A stretch of DNA of 64,000 bases from contig NZ_CP058557.1 of assembly GCF_018141165.1 (NCBI RefSeq), positions 1,178,001-1,242,000 of the forward strand. Reading direction: 5' to 3'. Positions 17,805 to 26,324 of the stretch are shown here, piece after piece; the first letter of the stretch is position 1; each line of letters begins with the position of its first letter. The translations under genes and the position numbers were made by a program. Under the pieces are notes generated by a model. It had not been told where the DNA came from, did no database searches, and saw only the letters and a list, made by a program, of their open reading frames with translations. The stretch is from Alkaliphilus sp. B6464. Its GTDB lineage: Bacteria > Bacillota > Clostridia > Peptostreptococcales > Natronincolaceae.

Positions 17805-18512
17805 ATGTTCACGAATATATTAGTTGTGGATGATGAAAAGGAAATTGCGGATCTGGTGGAATTATATCTCAGCAACGAGGGCTTTACCGTTTATAAGTTC
17901 TACACTGCTGCAGAGGCACTGAAATGCATCAGCACCACAAAACTGGATCTGGCAATTCTGGATATCATGCTCCCGGAAACGGATGGATTTACCATTTGCT
18001 CGAGAATCCGGGAGAGTTATCACTATCCTGTGATTATGCTGACTGCCAAGGTCGAGGATATCGATAAAATCAAAGGCCTTACCCTCGGTGCTGATGATTA
18101 TATCACAAAACCCTTCAATCCATTGGAAATGGTTGCAAGAGTCAAGGCCCAGCTAAGACGCTATACCCGCTACAATAATTTTGACGGAAAGACTCTTGAA
18201 GATAGTAACGAGTATGATTTTTCAGGGTTGATCATCAATAAAGATACTCATAAATGTTCTCTTTACGGACAAGCCTTGACGCTGACTCCTATCGAGTTTT
18301 CGATTCTCTGGTACCTATGCGAAAACAGAGGCAAGGTGGTCTCCTCAGAGGAGCTTTTTGAGGCGGTTTGGGGCGAAAGTTATATGGATAACAACAACAC
18401 CGTCATGGCACATATCGGACGGATTCGAGAAAAAATGAAGGAAGCACCGAGGAACCCGAAATTTATTAAGACAGTATGGGGGGTTGGTTATCAAATTGAA
18501 CAAGATGAATGA
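17805..18512 (+). CDS. VanR-type response regulator (OmpR family)
   Basis: A 235-residue receiver plus winged-helix protein. The receiver shows the acidic pair in VVDDEKEIADLVELYL, phosphoacceptor Asp in LAILDIMLP and the conserved Lys in DDYITKPFNP. The effector domain shows LTPIEFSILWYLCENRGKVVSSEELFEAVW in pieces and ends VWGVGYQIE. Similarity to vancomycin-resistance VanR is strong by eye (EIADLVELYL, LAILDIMLP, GADDYITKPF, LTPxEFSIL). No vanH/A/X-type gene is near, so it should not be called a resistance determinant. It is translationally overlapped by the kinase gene. The likely target in the cassette is the GH26 gene. Confidence 0.88.
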   Translation: MFTNILVVDDEKEIADLVELYLSNEGFTVYKFYTAAEALKCISTTKLDLAILDIMLPETDGFTICSRIRESYHYPVIMLTAKVEDIDKIKGLTLGADDYITKPFNPLEMVARVKAQLRRYTRYNNFDGKTLEDSNEYDFSGLIINKDTHKCSLYGQALTLTPIEFSILWYLCENRGKVVSSEELFEAVWGESYMDNNNTVMAHIGRIREKMKEAPRNPKFIKTVWGVGYQIEQDE

Positions 18513-19623
18513 TAGAAGCTTCCGAGATAGACTGACCGTTCGATTATTCAGACAGTTTACCTTTGTGGTTACCGTATTTACCATAGTGCTAGCGGGAATA
18601 TTCCTTCTAGGTTACTTTATCGGACATAATGTCATTGATTGGCATGGTCCCTTGAATTTTGCTTTTAAATTCGTTAAAACCATTGATAATTTTAAGATTT
18701 ATATTTTCATCCTGGTATGGGTGATTGGGTTTCTGGTGATTATGATGAGCTTGTGGAGGAAAACCATAGACTATGCCACTCAGATGATCAATTCCATCGA
18801 GGGCCTGTATGGCTCTGATACAGATCTGGTCAATCTGCCCGATGAACTGAAGGATGTAGAAGACAGACTGAACCAAATCAAGTATAACAGCCTCCGAAAT
18901 CAACAATTAGCGAGAGAAGCCGAACAGCGGAAAAACGATCTGGTAGTCTATCTTGCCCATGACCTGAAAACACCTCTGACCTCTGTCATTGGCTATTTGA
19001 CCCTGCTTCGTGACGAACAGCAGATTTCCGCCGAATTGAGAGAAAAATACTTATCCATATCGGTAGAAAAAGCGGAACGCCTGGAAACACTCATCAATGA
19101 ATTCTTTGAAATCACCAGATTCAATCTCAATGAGATGGTTTTGGAAACCACGAAGGTAAATCTTACACGAATGCTGGAACAGATCACCGATGAGTTTAAA
19201 CCGATGATGCTTCCCAAGGGTCTGACCTGCAAGGTAAAAGCAGAGAAGGATATCCTGATCCGCTGTGATGTAAAAAAGCTGGATCGTGTCTTTGACAATC
19301 TGATTCGCAATTCTATCAACTACAGCTATGAAAACAGTGAGATCCTGATAACTGCAACCCCAAGCGAACAAGTTGTTACCTTGAAGTTCCGCAATCACGG
19401 AGATACCATCCCGGAACAAAAGCTAAACCACATCTTCGGACAATTTTATCGTTTGGATACGGCGAGAACGACACAATCCGGCGGAGCTGGCCTCGGACTT
19501 GCCATTGCCAAGGAAATTATAGATCTTCATGGAGGTTCGATTACGGCATACAGCGAAAACGACATAATCGAGTTTACCATTGAACTCCCAGTGGAGTTAA
19601 TAGAAAAAGTAGGAAAATCTTAA
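18505..19623 (+). CDS. VanS-type sensor histidine kinase
   Basis: A 372-residue membrane kinase, partner of the preceding regulator, overlapping its end by eight bases. It has two transmembrane helices (about 20-40 and 67-87) with a short 25-residue outer loop, a linker, then the HisKA motif YLAHDLKTPLTS with the phosphorylated His at about residue 152. ATPase boxes follow: N in NLIRNSINYSYE, and G boxes around GGAGLGLAIAKEI. The short outer loop is typical of VanS-like and intramembrane-sensing kinases that react to cell-wall-active compounds. I start at ATG 18505 because it is the first good Met; ribosome binding probably relies on coupling to the upstream gene. Confidence 0.88.
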   Translation: MNDRSFRDRLTVRLFRQFTFVVTVFTIVLAGIFLLGYFIGHNVIDWHGPLNFAFKFVKTIDNFKIYIFILVWVIGFLVIMMSLWRKTIDYATQMINSIEGLYGSDTDLVNLPDELKDVEDRLNQIKYNSLRNQQLAREAEQRKNDLVVYLAHDLKTPLTSVIGYLTLLRDEQQISAELREKYLSISVEKAERLETLINEFFEITRFNLNEMVLETTKVNLTRMLEQITDEFKPMMLPKGLTCKVKAEKDILIRCDVKKLDRVFDNLIRNSINYSYENSEILITATPSEQVVTLKFRNHGDTIPEQKLNHIFGQFYRLDTARTTQSGGAGLGLAIAKEIIDLHGGSITAYSENDIIEFTIELPVELIEKVGKS

Positions 19624-19669
19624 GATATTCATCTGTAAATATGAGGTTTTCCTTAAGGATAATCAAATA

Positions 19670-19722
19670 AAAAGCACTGATTCATTCCGTATAATAGATA
19701 CTGAATGAATCAGTGCTTTTAT
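19670..19722 (+). terminator. Terminator of the VanRS-like operon
   Basis: A perfect 18-bp stem (19670-19687 with 19703-19720) with a 15-base loop, ending in TTTTATTTT. It separates the two-component genes from the GH26 gene. Confidence 0.92.
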
Positions 19723-19780
19723 TTTGCCGATCTAAGCACATCACATTCATCGTGAAAGTAAAATAAGGGGGGAATCCAAA

Positions 19781-21367
19781 ATGAATGACATAGGAAAATA
19801 CCACGTTAAAACCAAAATATCCAGAACCATAAAAGTTTTATCTTATGGGCTGATCGTAGGATTATTATTGATCATAGCATACGCTGCAAATTTTGGACCA
19901 GATAATAATCAAAATGCCTTTTCTCGTTTAGAGAACATGGGGGCTTATGATAAATTTACCAACTATGTTGATGGGTACAGCTTGAACGTAGATCAGAATA
20001 TGAAGGTGGATATGAGCTATTCCGGTGTCGGTGCGGTTTTAGAAAATAAAAACAAAAGAATAGAAATTTATAAGCAGGAGCTGTCTAAAGATGTAAGCCA
20101 GGCGGCTTATATCAATTACTCCAACAAGTTTTTATCTAATACGGCTAATCATGTAAAAGAATATGAAAGCAAATCGATAAAAAACGGGGAAAACGTTCAT
20201 GTCCTTCAATGGTCTAGACAAAAGCTTAGTCGGGTTAAAAATGACATGAATTACTATGTTTCTATAGAGATATTTTCCGGGACAAGAGTGGTATACACCA
20301 TTTTGGTGAAATCCACAGTTCCTCTTGATACGACGGGCGGTTACCAGTATCTCATCGATCATTTCACCACTTTTGCTCCAACCAAGGCTCCTTACATGAG
20401 AGTGGCAAAGTCTGTTCCCGTGGAGGAAAGGGGCTGGAATCAGGAGACAAAGGATGCACTTCAAACATATTTCGGTAAGGATAGTGTTCTGACCTGGGGC
20501 ATTTTCGAACCTAGCGCGCCGGATGACTTTACCCAGTTGAAGCATCTGGAAACCTCCATGGAATATGAGTTTCCATTCCTGCTGAATTACACTAGCTTTG
20601 AAAACAAATATCAGCACCCGAACCTGAAATCCCGTCTTGAGAACGCGTATAAGAATCATAAAATTCTGGAGTTGACGCTGCAGACCTCATGGAAGCAAGA
20701 TGGGGAAGGGAATATGGTCTATGATATTTTGAACGGGGAATATGATGAATTTTTGAAGGATTATGCCAAGACTGTAAGTGAATTTGACCATCCGGTTCTG
20801 TTTCGGCTGGGCAATGAAATGAATGGTGACTGGTGTCCTTATTCGAGCTACCATACTTCCAAGGACACGATGATCTTCAAGGAATTCTATCGTTATGTCT
20901 ATCAAATATTTGAAGATGCAAAGGCTGATAATGTGATCTGGGTCTGGAATCCAAACGGAAAATCTTTCCCGGACTTCAACTGGAATGATGCTTCCATGTA
21001 TTATCCGGGAGACGAATATGTCGATATTGTCGGTTTAACTGCCTATAACACAGGAACCTATTATCCAGCAGAGAACTGGACGGAATTCGATGTTCTGTAT
21101 GATCCTCTCTATGCTGAGTATGATAAGCTTTATGAAATGCCGATGATGATTACAGAATTTGCTTCCAGCAGTGTCGGCGGAGATAAGAATCAATGGATCA
21201 GAAACATGTTTTCCCATATTAATAAATATGAAAACATTAAAGTTGCAATCTGGTGGGACGGCCGTGACTTGGATGCTGACGGAAACGTAGCAAGACCGTA
21301 TTTTATCGATGAGACACCGGATATTATCCAGACATTTAAGGAACGGCTGAAGACATTCAAGAAATAG
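19781..21367 (+). CDS. Glycoside hydrolase family 26-like protein, membrane-anchored
   Basis: 528 residues. It has an N-terminal signal anchor (about 18-40), a stalk domain (about 45-200), then a TIM-barrel of GH26 type. The acid/base Glu is in FRLGNEMNGDW (about residue 346) and the nucleophile Glu in MITEFASSS (about 459); the Trp-rich IWVWNPNG and VAIWWDGRD strands fit clan GH-A. GH26 enzymes cut beta-mannan, mannan-like or mixed beta-glucans; in a polysaccharide cluster it may trim the cell's own exopolysaccharide. The substrate is unknown. It lies in its own unit behind a terminator, with the ribosome site ggggggaa close to the ATG, and shares the GC-rich codon use of the VanRS genes. 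Confidence 0.85.
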   Translation: MNDIGKYHVKTKISRTIKVLSYGLIVGLLLIIAYAANFGPDNNQNAFSRLENMGAYDKFTNYVDGYSLNVDQNMKVDMSYSGVGAVLENKNKRIEIYKQELSKDVSQAAYINYSNKFLSNTANHVKEYESKSIKNGENVHVLQWSRQKLSRVKNDMNYYVSIEIFSGTRVVYTILVKSTVPLDTTGGYQYLIDHFTTFAPTKAPYMRVAKSVPVEERGWNQETKDALQTYFGKDSVLTWGIFEPSAPDDFTQLKHLETSMEYEFPFLLNYTSFENKYQHPNLKSRLENAYKNHKILELTLQTSWKQDGEGNMVYDILNGEYDEFLKDYAKTVSEFDHPVLFRLGNEMNGDWCPYSSYHTSKDTMIFKEFYRYVYQIFEDAKADNVIWVWNPNGKSFPDFNWNDASMYYPGDEYVDIVGLTAYNTGTYYPAENWTEFDVLYDPLYAEYDKLYEMPMMITEFASSSVGGDKNQWIRNMFSHINKYENIKVAIWWDGRDLDADGNVARPYFIDETPDIIQTFKERLKTFKK

Positions 21368-21446
21368 CTGAATTGGAAGCCGTTGGATTAGGATCTGCTT
21401 ACGGCTGATATTACTCATATACCGGAAACAAATCAGGGGGATATTG

Positions 21447-21573
21447 CATTAGGGTTAAGTATTGGATATACAAAGTTGAAAACAAATATAAAAGGTAGAA
21501 CTGATATGTTAAATAAAAAGGCTTCTATGTAAATTGTAATAAATTGCATAGAATTGAAAGTTATTAACGATTA
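21447..21573 (+). repeat. 127-bp direct repeat, copy 2
   Basis: Counterpart of 17447-17573. It contains the acyltransferase tail codons (without the rest of that gene) and ends 22 bases before the SGNH gene. The left edge is abrupt, right after the GC-rich cassette sequence. Confidence 0.95.
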
Positions 21574-21595
21574 CTGTATAATTGGGTTAGTTTAA

Positions 21596-22720
21596 TTGAT
21601 AATGGAGGTGTTTACTATTTTATCTCAAAAGCTTAAAAGTAGCTCTTCAAATAAAGTAATTTTTTATTGTATTATTTATTTAATAGCATTACAATTTATA
21701 ATTAATGCCTGTGTTCCAAGTAGAGTAGTATATAACCATAGACTAGATTATGACTTGGTTAAAGATAGGCCGACAAATATAGAAGCAGTTCTAAAGGAAA
21801 TAAAAACAATAATAGCTAATGAAGAATTGGATGATTATGTTGTTATCTTAGGGGACTCTGTATCCTATAGTAGTCCAGGGCTTTCCAATACTTCCATAGG
21901 GTACTATTTAAATCAAATAGCCCAAGATAAAGGGAAAAAATTTAGAATCTTTAATTTAGCAATGCCATCTATGCAGGCGGGCGATATCTATACTTTATTA
22001 TTAAAAATGGATCAGTATGGAATATCGAGAGATAATGTAATAATTAATGTACTTTATGCAGGGTTTGTAGAGAAACTGGATACACCGCCCGTATTTTGGC
22101 TGGATAAGCAACTAAAGCATATGGATCCCATTACTTACAAAGAGATCAATACTTTAGGTGCTAAAGATGAGAAAAAACAATCACAAATTGTAGCGTTGGC
22201 CCAAAATATTAAAGACAAGCTTTATGAAAACATACCTCTTTTTCAATATAAGGATTATTTACAGGTTTATATAAAAGAAGAATTAGGGAAGCTTAGAGGT
22301 CATGTTGTATATGCTAGTGAGCCAGTACAGCCATGGTATGAAAAACCTTTTTTAAAGGATTTATTAGCAGAATATCAGTATCAAATCGGATTTAATCCTA
22401 CCCTATTTGTTATGAACAATACGAATCCACAAATATATTTCCTTGAAAAAATTATAAATCTTCAAGAAGGGAAGAATACGCTAATATATCTAGCACCTAT
22501 TAACGAGGAATTGGTAGGAGAATATTTGGATAAAGAAAATTACTTTAAAAATGTAAAGACTATTGATGATTACTTTGCGCAAAAACCTGTAAAGTATATT
22601 AACTATTATGGAAAGATGCCTTTTGATTTATTTTCTGACCAAGTTCATTATACAGCTGATGGCTATAAATATTTAGCAGATCTATTGTGGGATCAAATAG
22701 CAGTGTGGAACCTTCAGTAG
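21596..22720 (+). CDS. SGNH/GDSL-type hydrolase, MBOAT partner
   Basis: About 370 residues with one N-terminal membrane anchor (about 18-40) and an outer SGNH domain. Block I is VVILGDSVSYS (catalytic Ser) and block V is FSDQVHYTADGY (Asp/His). Such proteins work with MBOAT transporters to place acetyl groups on extracellular polysaccharide; the MBOAT gene follows by 30 bases. The start is unclear: GGAGG (21604-21608) is followed at the right spacing only by ATT (21617), whereas TTG (21596) lies before it. An ATT start, or leaderless use of TTG/ATG upstream, must be considered. Confidence 0.8.
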   Translation: MIMEVFTILSQKLKSSSSNKVIFYCIIYLIALQFIINACVPSRVVYNHRLDYDLVKDRPTNIEAVLKEIKTIIANEELDDYVVILGDSVSYSSPGLSNTSIGYYLNQIAQDKGKKFRIFNLAMPSMQAGDIYTLLLKMDQYGISRDNVIINVLYAGFVEKLDTPPVFWLDKQLKHMDPITYKEINTLGAKDEKKQSQIVALAQNIKDKLYENIPLFQYKDYLQVYIKEELGKLRGHVVYASEPVQPWYEKPFLKDLLAEYQYQIGFNPTLFVMNNTNPQIYFLEKIINLQEGKNTLIYLAPINEELVGEYLDKENYFKNVKTIDDYFAQKPVKYINYYGKMPFDLFSDQVHYTADGYKYLADLLWDQIAVWNLQ

Positions 22721-22750
22721 ATTATAACCTATTAGATGGAGGAGGAGCTT

Positions 22751-24172
22751 ATGCTTTTTCATAGTTTTGAATTTATTTTTCTATTAATTATGGCTTTTAT
22801 TTTGTTTTATCTTTTCCCTAAGAAAAGATTGTGGATGCTAGCAATAGCTAACTTAGTATTTTACGGTGTATCCGGAATTGGGTATTTAGGAATATTTTTA
22901 GCTGTATCCTTAACTACCTATTTCTGTTCCCGTAAGCTGTCGTCTCCTAATGGGAAAATATATTATTTAATTGCAATTATTATTAACTTAGGTAACCTAG
23001 TGTTTTTTAAATATACGGGATTTATTTTAAGAAACATTGAAATGGCTCTTAATATTCATTTTCCATGGCAGGACGCTTTATTAGCAAAAATTATACTGCC
23101 TGTTGGTATTTCTTTTTATACATTCCAGCTTATAGCATATGTAGTGGATGTTTGGAGAAAAGATATAGAGCCTTGTAAATCTTTTGTTGAATTTTGGGTA
23201 TTTATTGCATTTTTCGCCCAATTAATTGCAGGTCCTATTATGCGTGGAGAAGAATTTTTACCACAGGTTGCAAAGTTGAAAGAAATTAAATATGATGAAA
23301 GAAATATTAGATATGGACTATATTACATTGCAATGGGTATGACTAAGAAACTAGTATTCGCAGATATGCTAGCTCCTAAGGTTCAGTATTATTTTGGTCA
23401 AGCTAGTCAGTTAGGAACATTAGATTCTTGGTTTGCAGCATACCTGTTTGCCTTTCAAATTTACTTTGACTTTTCTTCCTACAGCGAAATTGCCGTAGGT
23501 ATTGGCCATTTATTTGGATTTAAAATGGCAATTAACTTCAAGACACCTTATCTAAGTGGAAATGCGTCGGAATTTTGGAAGAGATGGCATATTACATTGT
23601 CATCTTGGATAAAAGATTATATTTATATTCCATTAGGGGGCTCCAGAAGAGGATTTCCTATGCAATGTGTATTTTTATTAACTGCTATGACTCTTTCTGG
23701 CCTGTGGCATGGAGCAGCTTGGGGTTTTATTGTTTGGGGTATTTATCATGGACTTCTTAGTGTAGCCCATAAAGTATATACTCGTATGTTAAAAGGCAGA
23801 AATCTAACATTTATTAAAAGTAAGGCTTATAGATGGATTACTGTATTTGTATTCTTTCAACTAACTACTATTGGTTGGGTATTCTTTAGAGCAGAGAGCT
23901 TGCAAGATGCTATTCGTATGGTATGGAAGATGATATCTTTCTCAGATATTAGGTTCAGCAGTATGTATATTCTTTACTTTGGATTTATTGCATTTTTATG
24001 GTTTCTACATTTTGCGGAATTTGCTATACGAAACAATGCACACAAACTTATTAATACATGGAGGGCTTATTGCCCAGATTATATTAGGGCAGCGGCTTAT
24101 GTAATGATATTTATAACCTTAGTAATGTTTACTCAAAGAGAACAAAGTTCATTTATCTATTTTCAGTTTTAG
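22751..24172 (+). CDS. MBOAT family O-acyltransferase
   Basis: A 473-residue polytopic membrane protein of the AlgI/DltB/PatA type that passes acetyl groups from the cytoplasm to the outer face for transfer to polysaccharide. Motifs visible are YFDFSSYSEIAVG, WKRWHITLSSWIKDYIYIPLGG in pieces, and the catalytic His in LSGLWHGAAWGF. I start at ATG 22751, five bases after GGAGGAGG; a Met at 22736 lies before this site. It forms an operon with the SGNH gene and ends in a strong terminator. It is the intact counterpart of the broken MBOAT at 10206-11001. Confidence 0.92.
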   Translation: MLFHSFEFIFLLIMAFILFYLFPKKRLWMLAIANLVFYGVSGIGYLGIFLAVSLTTYFCSRKLSSPNGKIYYLIAIIINLGNLVFFKYTGFILRNIEMALNIHFPWQDALLAKIILPVGISFYTFQLIAYVVDVWRKDIEPCKSFVEFWVFIAFFAQLIAGPIMRGEEFLPQVAKLKEIKYDERNIRYGLYYIAMGMTKKLVFADMLAPKVQYYFGQASQLGTLDSWFAAYLFAFQIYFDFSSYSEIAVGIGHLFGFKMAINFKTPYLSGNASEFWKRWHITLSSWIKDYIYIPLGGSRRGFPMQCVFLLTAMTLSGLWHGAAWGFIVWGIYHGLLSVAHKVYTRMLKGRNLTFIKSKAYRWITVFVFFQLTTIGWVFFRAESLQDAIRMVWKMISFSDIRFSSMYILYFGFIAFLWFLHFAEFAIRNNAHKLINTWRAYCPDYIRAAAYVMIFITLVMFTQREQSSFIYFQF

Positions 24173-24210
24173 ATAAAGCCAAAACACCTATATAGGTGTT
24201 TTGGCTTTAT
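24173..24210 (+). terminator. Terminator of the SGNH-MBOAT operon
   Basis: A perfect 18+2+18 palindrome begins directly at the MBOAT stop. With two central bases it would form a long hairpin with a small opened loop. Confidence 0.85.
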
Positions 24211-24412
24211 AACGTATAGGAATATATTAGTATTCTTAATATATTTTTGTAAAATGGTGTTTCAGTGAGCTTATTAATTTAAAGAGCTTCGACAGAAGCC
24301 TATGTTTTATTTAATGGATAGCATTTAAAATAGTGTATATAAATATATTAGAGTTATATAATGAAAAGTTATCACAAGTATAATATATTTTGTACTAGAG
24401 GGGTTATAGCTT

Positions 24413-25066
24413 ATGTCAACTAAAAAAAAATTATTAACTGCTTTGAGTATATTAATAGTTATTTTCATAATATATAAATTAGAAAAACAAAGCATACACA
24501 GGCCTGTTTTTAATGTAGAATATATACAGCATATTGTGGAATCCTTCGGCATACTAGGAATATTAGTATATATTCTAATAAATTCTATTAGACCATTTTT
24601 ATTTATCCCAACTACCATTATGTTTATTAGCGGTGGTGTTATTTTTGGAACTATTAGAGGAAGTATATATACATTAACAGGATTAATGGTTGCTTCATCT
24701 CTCTCGTTTTTTTTGGCAAGAAGGTTTCAAAAACCATTTAAAAAGATATTCGGGAATAAGTATTTAAGTAAAATAAATAGTTTAAGCAATGATCAGGTAA
24801 TAAGAGGATTATTTGTAATGAGGGTATCACCAGCTTTCCCTTTTGATCCTGTTAGTTATGGTTCAGGGATATCTCATATGTCTTACAAGCAGTTTTGTAT
24901 TGGCACCCTATTAGGTGCATTCCCTAAGGTAATACTTTATACATTTTTAGGTGATCAAATAAATAATATATTTTCCTTGCAAACATTGATAGTTTTCGTC
25001 ATATTATTAATTTTAGCCCTGTGTCCGTACTTTTTTCGAAAAAAACCTCAAGCTTTCAACAAATAA
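24413..25066 (+). CDS. DedA/TVP38 (VTT domain) membrane protein
   Basis: A 217-residue protein with five or six helices and the VTT/SNARE-associated signature: RPFLFIPTTIMFISGGVIFG, a small-residue helix, and the F-x-x-R-x-x-P-x-x-P-x-D-x-x-S-Y motif (MRVSPAFPFDPVSYGSG). Relatives are scramblase or carrier-lipid flippase candidates (undecaprenyl phosphate or phospholipid transport). It is monocistronic as far as visible. Confidence 0.88.
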   Translation: MSTKKKLLTALSILIVIFIIYKLEKQSIHRPVFNVEYIQHIVESFGILGILVYILINSIRPFLFIPTTIMFISGGVIFGTIRGSIYTLTGLMVASSLSFFLARRFQKPFKKIFGNKYLSKINSLSNDQVIRGLFVMRVSPAFPFDPVSYGSGISHMSYKQFCIGTLLGAFPKVILYTFLGDQINNIFSLQTLIVFVILLILALCPYFFRKKPQAFNK

Positions 25067-25149
25067 TACATATTTCCCAGGAAATGTTGCAGGATTTTAC
25101 AAGCTTATGTAGAATTATCCCTTAAGATAGTATTTAAGGGGTGACATTA

Positions 25150-25347
25150 ATGTTTCAAATGCTTATAGGTATCGCTTTTTTAGGACTAATTACTATACCA
25201 GTATTCATATTAATTTTAGCTTTACGTCAAAACTTACTTGAATGTTTGAAACCTAAACCTAAAGCAAAGCGAAAACATGTTACAACCAAATCTTATTATA
25301 AAGATTCGGATGAGTTATTGCCAGTAAAATTAAGAGTTATAAAATAG
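25150..25347 (+). CDS. Small single-helix membrane protein, unknown
   Basis: 65 residues: one hydrophobic helix (about 5-27), then a Lys/Pro-rich cytoplasmic tail (KPKPKAKRKH). The family is not recognised. ATG 25150 is chosen because AAGGGG lies eight bases upstream. It has its own terminator. Confidence 0.6.
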   Translation: MFQMLIGIAFLGLITIPVFILILALRQNLLECLKPKPKAKRKHVTTKSYYKDSDELLPVKLRVIK

Positions 25348-25348
25348 T

Positions 25349-25380
25349 CTATTTCCACATAAATGGGGATAGATTTTTTT
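25349..25380 (+). terminator. Terminator of the small membrane protein gene
   Basis: A 9-bp stem with two G-T pairs (25349-25357 with 25364-25372) is followed by ATTTTTTTATT. Confidence 0.85.
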
Positions 25381-25587
25381 ATTGATTAAGTCAAATTTGT
25401 TTCGAACAATGTACAGGAATAGTGAATAACATAGTAAATATAGGGCAAAATAAAAGGTAAAACAAGTTATTATAATAACTGTGACAGAAATTTGTACAAA
25501 GTTTCAAAAGAATATACTTATTTAACATCTGAGGCTTATGCCTTAGAACTTAAAGTAAAAATTTTTTTATAAGGTTGGTGGATATAT

Positions 25588-25800
25588 ATGGATGAGAGAT
25601 TACAGTGTCATCTTTGCAATAAAGAAGATAACGAAGGAATTATTATACTTAATAAATACATATGTAGAGAATGCGAACTGGAAATAATATCCCCATCAGT
25701 TGATGAACTTAAATATGAAGTAATTAAAAGAAGCATGAAGGATATTTGGAAAGGCGTTTTTATTAATATAAATGTAAATAGTAATGGGATTTCTTTTTAG
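25588..25800 (+). CDS. csfB: Gin/CsfB anti-sigma-G factor
   Basis: A 70-residue zinc-finger protein that binds and inhibits sigma-G in the wrong cell or time during sporulation (in Bacillus also sigma-E). Visible features are two zinc knuckles, CHLCNKE and YICRECE, the GI-I-L-x-x-YIC spacing, and the C-terminal amphipathic helix ending DIWKG. The position in front of a yaaO-tmk-yaaQ-holB-yaaT block matches Bacillus. The gene implies that the organism forms endospores. The stop codon lies inside the loop of a perfect 18-bp hairpin. Confidence 0.85.
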   Translation: MDERLQCHLCNKEDNEGIIILNKYICRECELEIISPSVDELKYEVIKRSMKDIWKGVFININVNSNGISF

Positions 25801-25818
25801 GAAATCCCATTACTATTT
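25776..25818 (+). terminator. 18-bp hairpin across the gin stop codon
   Basis: A perfect stem pairs 25776-25793 with 25801-25818; the left arm encodes the last codons of gin and the loop carries the stop. No T-run follows on either strand, so it may be an mRNA-end stabiliser rather than a clean terminator. Confidence 0.6.
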
Positions 25819-25910
25819 AAGTGAAAATTACAATATTAGACGACATTTTAACACTTTAAAAAATCATCATAAATTCTAAACTCAATAGGAATACATAATT
25901 TTACTTAAAC

Positions 25911-26078
25911 TTAGTGACTTCCAATTTTGTTTTTCATATTTTCAAAGGATATTTTTCCTCTTTCACTTTTAACTTGTTCTATAGGGACGGAAAGCATTTG
26001 GGAGATTTCTATATCTGACTTTTTACTACCATAAGCCATTAAAAATTCCTTTAAGTTAGTAATTTTATTTTCTCTCAT
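25911..26078 (-). CDS. Short protein with helix-turn-helix-like pattern (55 aa)
   Basis: A 55-codon frame on the minus strand with AAAGGATGG about nine bases before its ATG. The peptide is mostly helical: KITNLKEFLMAYGSKK, then SDIEISQMLSVPIEQVKSER, which looks like a helix-turn-helix of the S-x-x-x-I-S-x-x-L-x-V-x-x-x-x-V type. No family is recognised. It is transcribed away from the sporulation operon and could be a small regulator; it may also be a chance frame. Confidence 0.5.
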   Translation of the reverse strand: MRENKITNLKEFLMAYGSKKSDIEISQMLSVPIEQVKSERGKISFENMKNKIGSH

Positions 26079-26324
26079 TAGCAGTCACCATCCTTTTCTA
26101 AGAACATTTTACATAGAAAATGAAAAAATCCTACACTACTACCAATATTTTGATTCCCCAGACCTCACATTGCCTTGTATATTATACAGGCATAGTCTGT
26201 AGTAATATTATTTCTAAAGGATAAAGGTTTTATACATTGAAAGGGGAAAAAAATTTTTTCTCGAATAATATATATAAAGTCGTATTATGATATTACATAA
26301 CTAAAGTAAAAAAGGAGGTAAAAA

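Larger units (their letters stand above)
17574..21446. mobile_element. Inserted cassette: VanRS-type two-component system plus GH26
   Basis: The segment between the two 127-bp repeats. From about 17800 to 21400 the base and codon use is visibly richer in G+C (for example about half G+C in 20461-20520) than the flanking genes. It carries vanR-like, vanS-like and GH26 genes and a transposase scrap at the left edge. No integrase or transposase of its own is intact. The flanking imperfect repeats suggest entry by homologous recombination between related but not identical copies of the acyltransferase 3' end, or an old duplication. The mechanism is inference. Confidence 0.7.

Noticed and set aside
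17805-19623. Vancomycin resistance locus
   Set aside because: Only regulator and kinase resemble VanRS; there are no vanH, vanA/B ligase, vanX or vanY genes nearby.
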